The notes beneath the pieces are model-generated. The model worked only from the letters and a program-made list of their open reading frames with translations. It made no database searches and had not been told where the DNA came from. Made by a program: the position numbers and the translations under genes. Shown here piece after piece: positions 57,768-64,000 of a stretch of 64,000 bases of DNA. The DNA is from Ceratotherium simum simum. Lineage: Eukaryota > Chordata > Mammalia > Perissodactyla > Rhinocerotidae. Where the stretch lies: positions 23,464,977 to 23,528,976 of the forward strand of contig NW_004454163.1 of assembly GCF_000283155.1 (NCBI RefSeq). Direction: 5' to 3'. Numbering within the stretch: the first letter of the stretch is position 1; each line of letters starts with the position of its first letter.

Positions 57768-59249
57768 CTAGAAAAAAGATAACGTTAATTGTACAAAAGA
57801 CAACAATACTTCTCCTAGATCTCTACATATACCTCTTCTGCATGCCTTCCTCCTCTCTGCTCCCAATTGTTATCACATCACAATTTTACATATGTTTATT
57901 CTCTTCACAGAAATGTTAAAGTTTTAAAGAAACTTTGTAACTTCCCTGTAAGAAGAGATAATGTGTCATCTAATATAACACTCCACTAATATAATACACC
58001 ACTGGAGCACATAGCAGATGTTACTACAGATTATCCCACTGGTCACTCACTCAACAACCACCGACAGAAACCCAACACCAACGGCACACACAGCATAATA
58101 TGTATACTGCAAATGTCTTCAATCTTACAAACTGTTTTCCAAATTGACTTCTGAAATGCTATTTTTTCTGTAAGTATTACATATACACAATGCCACCAGT
58201 AATCAGAAAGAACTTCAGAACAAATTCTTTTGAAGTCAACAACCCTGGTTAAAAACACACATACACACACAAGCACTTGGAATCAATACCATCTTTGGGC
58301 TACTGATCTGAACTCATGACATTTACGACTGAAAAAAAATTCTTGAATTTTGACAATATTTAAATGCTCCCTAATGTAACTACTGAAAGGAGAAAACTAA
58401 GGTAAACATTTGCAAATGCATTTGTTCGCTGCTGTCATGAGTTTTGTTAGGCAAACTCCAACCTTAGAGAAGCATACCAAGAATAATTTACTTTGTGTAA
58501 GAAATATTGTCAAAGCTGAAAAATAACAAAAGTGCCAACATTATACATAGGGCTAAACTAATCTGTTCTAAAAACTTTTTTGCTGTGTGGCATTAATCTT
58601 TAAGAAAATTTTTACAGGAAGAATGTCCCAAAGTCTCATCTAATAAATTTTCTGAGCCAAATGTGCCAGAATAAACTATTTAAGTCAGCGGGATACATCA
58701 CCAGAAGAGAATTGTGAGAATTCTAGAATCTCTCTCAAAGAAGCCAACATGTCACGTTTAGAACGTAACCTTGCACCACTGACCATAATAAAAGAAAAAT
58801 ACTTCAACAGGAAGACAAGAGAGAAAAGGCTGGAAAACCAAGCAATAAAACATTCCCCTGCAACAGCAAAACTTCTCTCTGGGTCAGGTCAAACCAACAC
58901 ACCCTACTGTCACAAAGTCTACAGTATTCTGCCACCACCGACTTCAAGACAACTGAAGATCATATCAAGATTCTTTTTCCACAATCTCATGAGGTAAGTA
59001 TTCCTGAAACACAATTCAAGGTACAGAATTCAGCCTACAGATGAAGATAATAACCAGTAACACCCAGAACGTAACCAAACAAAACAAAGCAGACAACAAC
59101 TGGACCACACTAGAGGAAAGAATACAGGATTATGTATAAGCAAACCTCAACTCCCATTCTCACCCAGATATCCAAATATGCTCAGTATCACAAAATAAAA
59201 TATCATGTAACCCTCAATATAGTCCAAAATATGCATCATCTCTGCTGAA

Positions 59250-59780
59250 TGCAAACTTCCACCCCCACACCTGATCTTCTTGTATTGCCCTCTATTGTGG
59301 CACCACTGTCCACCCAGGACCTAATCCTCCACGCTAGAAGGCCATGTCACAATGCTCAGTGCCCCATCCCTCAGCCACGCACCCAGTACCAAGTTCTGAA
59401 CGTTCAGAGATGCCTCAATGCTGACAAAATAGTTTCACCTCCTTAATAACACATCAAAAGCCTTCGATCTATTTAGATATATATTTTTTCCCCAACTCTT
59501 TTCCCCACCAGCCTTGGTACCCCACATTCCAAACAATGTCTGCAAAATATGCCATGTAACTTTGACTTCCAGCCATGTCTTTCCAGATGGAATGATGAGC
59601 ATAAGCAATACCTTGCCTGTCACAAGACTACGTATCAAATCTTCCAAGCCAGAGGAAAATGTCACTTCCTCTATGAAGTTGTCTGTGATTCTCCAACTCC
59701 GGTTAGAAATAATTCTACTATCCCTGCAATTCTATTTCATTATAACAATTCCTATACATTCGCTGGATAAGTCAAATGAC
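59250..59780 (+). mobile_element. Possible CR1/L2-like fragment
   Basis: CT-rich block ending AATGTCACTTCCTCTATGAA and GTTGTCTGTGATTCTCCAAC, similar in style to the 3' ends of L3/L2 elements. Weak. Confidence 0.35.
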
Positions 59781-62689
59781 CAGAAATTACAATGCCACTT
59801 TTTAAAAAACCCTCAAACATGATTTATACAGACTAGCACTGAACAAAGTAACTTTCTGATAGCAAAAACCTTTATCAGTTGAATAGTAAAGAATATGGCT
59901 TTCATTTGCAGCCTCAATGGAATGGTAAATGCCATGCTTATTTAAAAGTTATATTGCATGAAATTTAAAAAATTGAGCTGGAAAATATTTTCATGATTAA
60001 TCTATTATTACACTACATAAGAAATGAAGTCTTACTAAAAGACCCAAATTAATTTGAAAAACCGGTAAAGATTTCTCTGCTATTATGTCACTTATATAAT
60101 TACAATTAATTTTAATTAAGCTAGAATAGCCATATAGTCCTTTATAATCAGATATTCCAGTTACTGGTAAACAAGATTTTGATAAACTATTTGACATACC
60201 TCAAAAATGAAAAAAAAAAATCTGTCCACAAAATAAAATGACAATTCTCAATCAGGTATCCCTCTAAAAAGATCTTATTAGTGCAATAAAAAGCTGAGCT
60301 CAAGAGTGGAGTTTGTTTCGACAGACTAATGTTCCGGAAGACGAAAATATTAAGGTAGCAACTTCTACCAAAAAGATTAGCACTACTATTCTTAGGATAT
60401 AGCTGGAATGTCATTTTTGAAGAATCAATTGACTTAATTTCACAAATTAACCCTGCAATAAGTTGCTCCTTATGTAACAGGTGAAATGCCAGTTACCTAC
60501 TGCAGCTGGAAACATACTACAGCCTCTCCATAACATTCCTCTATGGAGCAAAACTCAGAGATCCATCAGTTTTAGACACTCCTCCCCCAAATTAAGGAAA
60601 CCTAAATGCTTAAGAATTAAATTAAAGGGCTATACTCACGAAATGCGATTGCATAGTTTATGATCTAGATTAGCAATTTAACATGGCTTAAAATAGTTCC
60701 TATGTTTAGTGATTTTAAAAATCAAATGGAAAGTATTTATTCTAAGAAAGGCCTGACATACTCTAATGATAACTAAATTAGCAATGAAGGAAGAAGGTGG
60801 AAATAAGTTTTAACTACTAGTATATTCAAAAAACAGTTGGAATATCAACTGGTATCCAATCAGATCTTATTCATATCAAATCACTGCCCCCTGTGGTAAA
60901 GATGGGATTCTATGAAGCATCTATATTGGACAGCTACAAGCACTGGTCATACACACTGCTGCCTTCAGAACAGTAGTACAGCCATTTTCTTCTCCGTACC
61001 TGCTACAGCTTGTGCTTGGTGCTTTAAGGAGAATCAACCTGGCCGCCCCAGGGGACTTTAAGACCAGGGACCTTCCTCTGTAGGAGATGGAAAGCATCTA
61101 CAAGAGCAAGCATATAGAAGAGCAAGGCCCAAAGGAATGGTTAAGCAGGAATTCTGCCCATCAGATATAGAACACCTGCATGGTGGCAAAATGACCCTGG
61201 AAGTGGCTGAGGAAGTAAATGCTAGATGAACAAAAAGACTGTATGTCACTTAAGCTCTGGTCTTACCCAGAGTGACTAACTATCATCTGTGTGCCCTCTA
61301 AGATGGCTGCTGTAGGTCCCAGTCTCAGACACACCAGGACTTAACATGACTAAGCTTTTATTCTAAAAGCATCAAATTGAAACTTAGGGAAACTATCTTT
61401 TTTTTTTTTTTAACTCTAGTAGACTAGTGAAGGATATTAGTCATTTTCAATTTTCTCCGCCCAAAGTGATTACTTCTACTCCCAGTAATGAAATACTAAT
61501 ATTTCACTTTCAACCACAAAAAAAATTCCCTACCAACTGCCCCCTAGACATGCCTACCCTGAACCAACTTGTGATCTCACCTTTAACTTTTCTTACCCAC
61601 TAAAGACCCTGAAGAAAAGTAATAATTAAGTGAAAATCAAAAACATCAGTTATATTTTTCCACTTCATTTAAGAACATTTCATCACTTGAACTATGTCTT
61701 CACTTGCTTTCATTATGATTAAACTGTTTACAGCACTTCTTAAACCTAACTCCATCTTAGAGGTTTCTAATATAGATTGTCAAAAAGAAAGAAATTTTAT
61801 TTGGCATCTGACTTTCAAATCTTAAAAAATTTAATTGATATACCAGAAATACTTAAATTATGATCACCTTAATTTAGTGATATTCATATCTTCTCACTCT
61901 GCAAACTCACCTGTAATCATCACTACCTGAGCTAGACAACTGTGACATGCCCTGCCAGTCTATGTTATAAAAATTGACTCTTCTCCTTGCATGCGAAACT
62001 GCACTCTGAAAACACTCCTCTAATAGAGCAGAACATATTTTTCCATGTTACTCTGGTAATATGGATCATCATGATGTTTAGTCAAACCATTATGAGATAG
62101 TCAAACCATTATGAGAAGACTAGAGGTCTGAGCAAACACAAGTATATCTTCACACTGGTTTCTAATAGGATGAACTGTGCGGGCAGCATAATCAGCATGG
62201 AATATGATGAACTGGGCTGTGAGTGGCAAGAACACTGTGGAGGGCAGATGGTTAGCTACATGGCTAAGGAGCATGTTCACAGGTACACCACTCTCCAACA
62301 ACATCAGACAGTACTTTGTGGGGAATAATAATAACCTCCACACTAAAAATTCTATAAGCCACAGCACTGGAAAAGTTGGAGAATAAAGAAACATCAACTT
62401 TCTATTTTTTTCCACCTCTTTAAATGTTAAAGCTTACCTGTTACATACAAGAGTTAAGTACTGAAAGAAAAAGACTCTCTAACTTTACATAACAATTGTC
62501 TCCAGAAATAAAATTTTAGCTGAGACTAAAAATCTGAAACTAAAATTATCTTTTGGCACTTAGGTACAAAACATGTAATCAGAAAACTACCAAACCAATT
62601 AGTTCAAAGAATGTATGCCATTGCTTCAAAGCTACATGACATACACACAGAAAAACCTATCCAAAAGTCAGCTCCCCACTCCCCCTTCT

Positions 62690-63430
62690 TTAACTCCTTT
62701 CCTCCTGTAAATGCAGGCCCTTCCTAAAACGAACCACCCTCAGCCCTCCTCTATAGTTTGTTCCTGATAGATTTTATCTACGTACTCCTGTCTTAATTAC
62801 ATCTCCCACCTCTGATCAATTACTAAATCCAGTTCCTTCATAATCACCTGTGAATCCATCCTTCCTTTCCACTTCCATTGTCACTGCCCAAATCATTTTT
62901 TATCACCTCAAGTCTAAATCACCACAATAGGCTAACTGATTTTCTATTTGCTAGTCTCTTTGCAGTCTAAACTATCCAGACCACTCTTCCTAAAACACCA
63001 CTGTGACCACAGTTCAGTTTAAAAGCCTTCAATGGACTTTAACTCATCAGCAAAAGGGAGCCAAACATCTTAGCCCTGCATCTGAGATCCTTTTTCATCT
63101 AACTTTCTCTTAACCTTTCAACCCTACTTTCCACTCCCCTTATCCAGTGACCTCTGCTCCAACCATATTGGTTTGTTCACTCTATTTTGAACAGGCTGAA
63201 TGGTTTCCTTCTTCAGCCCTTTGCAAACCATGTCTTTTACCTGGTCATAATGCATGTCTCCACCCCCAACCCCCAAAAGCCCAAAAATACCAATCCACCT
63301 AACACCTCCATAAAGCCTTAACAAAACAAAGTAACAGGAATGTTTCCTGCCTCTGAACCCTACAGCAATTACTGCCTGTATCAGGCAAATAATCATGAAC
63401 TGCCTCTTGGCATCTCTTATATTCTAGTTT
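62690..63430 (+). mobile_element. L2-class LINE fragment
   Basis: CACCACAATAGGCTAACTGA, TTTGCTAGTCTCTTTGCAGT, AAGCCTTCAATGGACTTTAA, CTTATCCAGTGACCTCTGCT and TTTGCAAACCATGTCTTTTA follow the order of an L2 3' region. Confidence 0.58.
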
Positions 63431-63539
63431 TGAAATACTGAGTTCCATACAGTTATAAAACTTCCACAAGTTTAAATCTTATCTTCAAACAGCATACTGA
63501 AGTAGTTATTTATGAATGAAACCATATGTCAAATTTGCT

Positions 63540-63692
63540 TCAAAATAACGAAGGCTGAGTCTGGGGTAGTGGATTGGGGTACGGATGAAATAAGATTGAC
63601 AATTGTTGAACTGGGCAATTGGTAGTTTTTTATATGATTCTCTCCACTTTTGTATATATATTTGAAAATTTCTACAATAAAATGTTTAAAAC
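63540..63692 (+). mobile_element. Degenerate L1 3' end
   Basis: GATTCTCTCCACTTTTGTAT, TTGAAAATTTCTACAATAAA, ATGTTTAAAAC. The typical terminal 60-80 bp of old L1 families with a poly(A) signal. Confidence 0.72.
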
Positions 63693-64000
63693 ACAAACAT
63701 TAGAGTACGCAAGCTGAATATTTTCCCTGAAAATTGGAAAGTACTTTTTCAAAATATGAAGAGTGTGGGCAAGTAAATTTGAGCATTAAACAATTTCCTT
63801 AGCAGTTGGGGTGGGGTTGGGGGATGGAGAATTATTTTTCAAGTATCAAAAAGGAAAAAAAATTATTCACAATTTAGCTACTAATAAAATGTGACAGCAT
63901 TCCACCTTCTCCCTTGACATACATGTTTAAGAAATCATCACACAATTTTAAATGGTATAAAGACCTTAAGTATAATTCAAATTCTATACCAATCATTCTC

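Larger units (their letters stand above)
6050..64000 (-). other. MBD2: MBD2 gene, 3' portion (exons 2-7; exon 1 outside window)
   Basis: Gene-level entry. Five minus-strand coding exons and one non-coding terminal exon form one transcript. All five complete introns have GT..AG ends, and the phases match at every junction. Joined, the exons give 230 residues ending in a stop. That equals the human protein (411 residues, from memory) minus the part encoded by exon 1. MBD2 binds symmetrically methylated CpG and recruits the NuRD histone deacetylase/remodelling complex in the nucleus. The residues seen (KKFRSKPQLARYLGN, LFWEKRLQGLSASD, KLEEALMADILSRAAD) are diagnostic of MBD2/MBD3. The long exon 3 linker and the absence of MBD3's acidic C-terminal run favour MBD2. 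Exon sizes (160, 138, 91, 178 and 139 nt) are visible directly. The promoter and CpG island are not in the window. Confidence 0.97.
57768..64000 (-). other. MBD2 intron 1 (partial)
   Basis: The 3' part of intron 1; exon 1 is further right. It holds a possible CR1/L2-like fragment (59250-59780), an L2-class fragment (62690-63430) and an L1 3' end (63540-63692). The rest (57770-59250, 59780-62690, 63700-64000) shows no gene or clear repeat. In human, snoRNA SNORA37 lies in this intron near exon 1; I do not see it here and expect it outside the window. Confidence 0.85.

Noticed and set aside
57768..64000. Orthologue of SNORA37, hosted by MBD2 intron 1 in human.
   Set aside because: No H/ACA snoRNA could be recognised here. 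By gene layout it should lie closer to exon 1, beyond 64000.
1..64000. CRISPR arrays, operons, phage, integrons or bacterial defence systems.
   Set aside because: No regularly spaced repeats and no dense gene clusters were seen. Exon/intron structure, SINEs and LINEs show mammalian nuclear DNA.

Overview
This window is mammalian nuclear DNA, almost certainly from a horse or another perissodactyl. At least seven tRNA-derived SINEs of the equine ERE type are scattered through it. Each begins with a variant of GGGGCCGGCCC, carries an internal GGTTCGAATCC-like box, ends in AGATGTTAGCTCAGGGCCAATCTTCCTCA plus an A tail, and some have clean target-site duplications. There are no dense ORFs, no operons and no prokaryotic signals.

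The one real gene is the 3' part of MBD2 (methyl-CpG-binding domain protein 2) on the minus strand. Five coding exons with canonical AG/GT borders join in frame and give the last 230 residues: exon 2 (57608-57767), exon 3 (40100-40237), exon 4 (15966-16056), exon 5 (14335-14512) and exon 6 (10345-10483, stop codon at 10357-10359). A non-coding exon 7 (about 6050-6526) holds nearly all of the 3' UTR and the poly(A) signals. Exon 1 (the N-terminal region and first half of the MBD) and the promoter lie to the right of the window. The product is the methyl-CpG-binding subunit of a NuRD co-repressor complex. Exon 2 supplies the second half of the DNA-binding fold. Exons 3-5 supply the linker and the NuRD-contacting region. 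Exons 5-6 supply the C-terminal coiled coil and acidic tail.

Layout, left to right: 1-6049, intergenic DNA downstream of MBD2, with an ERE and a nested L2/L2/MIR block; 6050-6526, terminal 3' UTR exon; 6527-16056, compact cluster of exons 6, 5 and 4, with L2, two head-to-head EREs, one LTR-like element and an AT-rich palindromic array; 16057-40099, 24-kb intron 3 rich in L2, MIR, MER20 and degenerate L1, including a tail-to-tail L2 pair; 40238-57607, 17-kb intron 2 with hAT relics, three EREs and a long L2 remnant carrying endonuclease- and RT-like sequence; 57768-64000, part of intron 1.

I found no CRISPR array, prophage, bacterial operon or convincing new protein-coding system. The second-look items are regulatory or structural: the weak exon 2 donor next to a known alternative-splicing decision, the inverted SINE pair near exon 6, the AT-palindrome array, a perfect CTCF-consensus match, and young CpG-rich SINE insertions that could be polymorphic. 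Repeat family names are from memory of consensus sequences and their borders are approximate.
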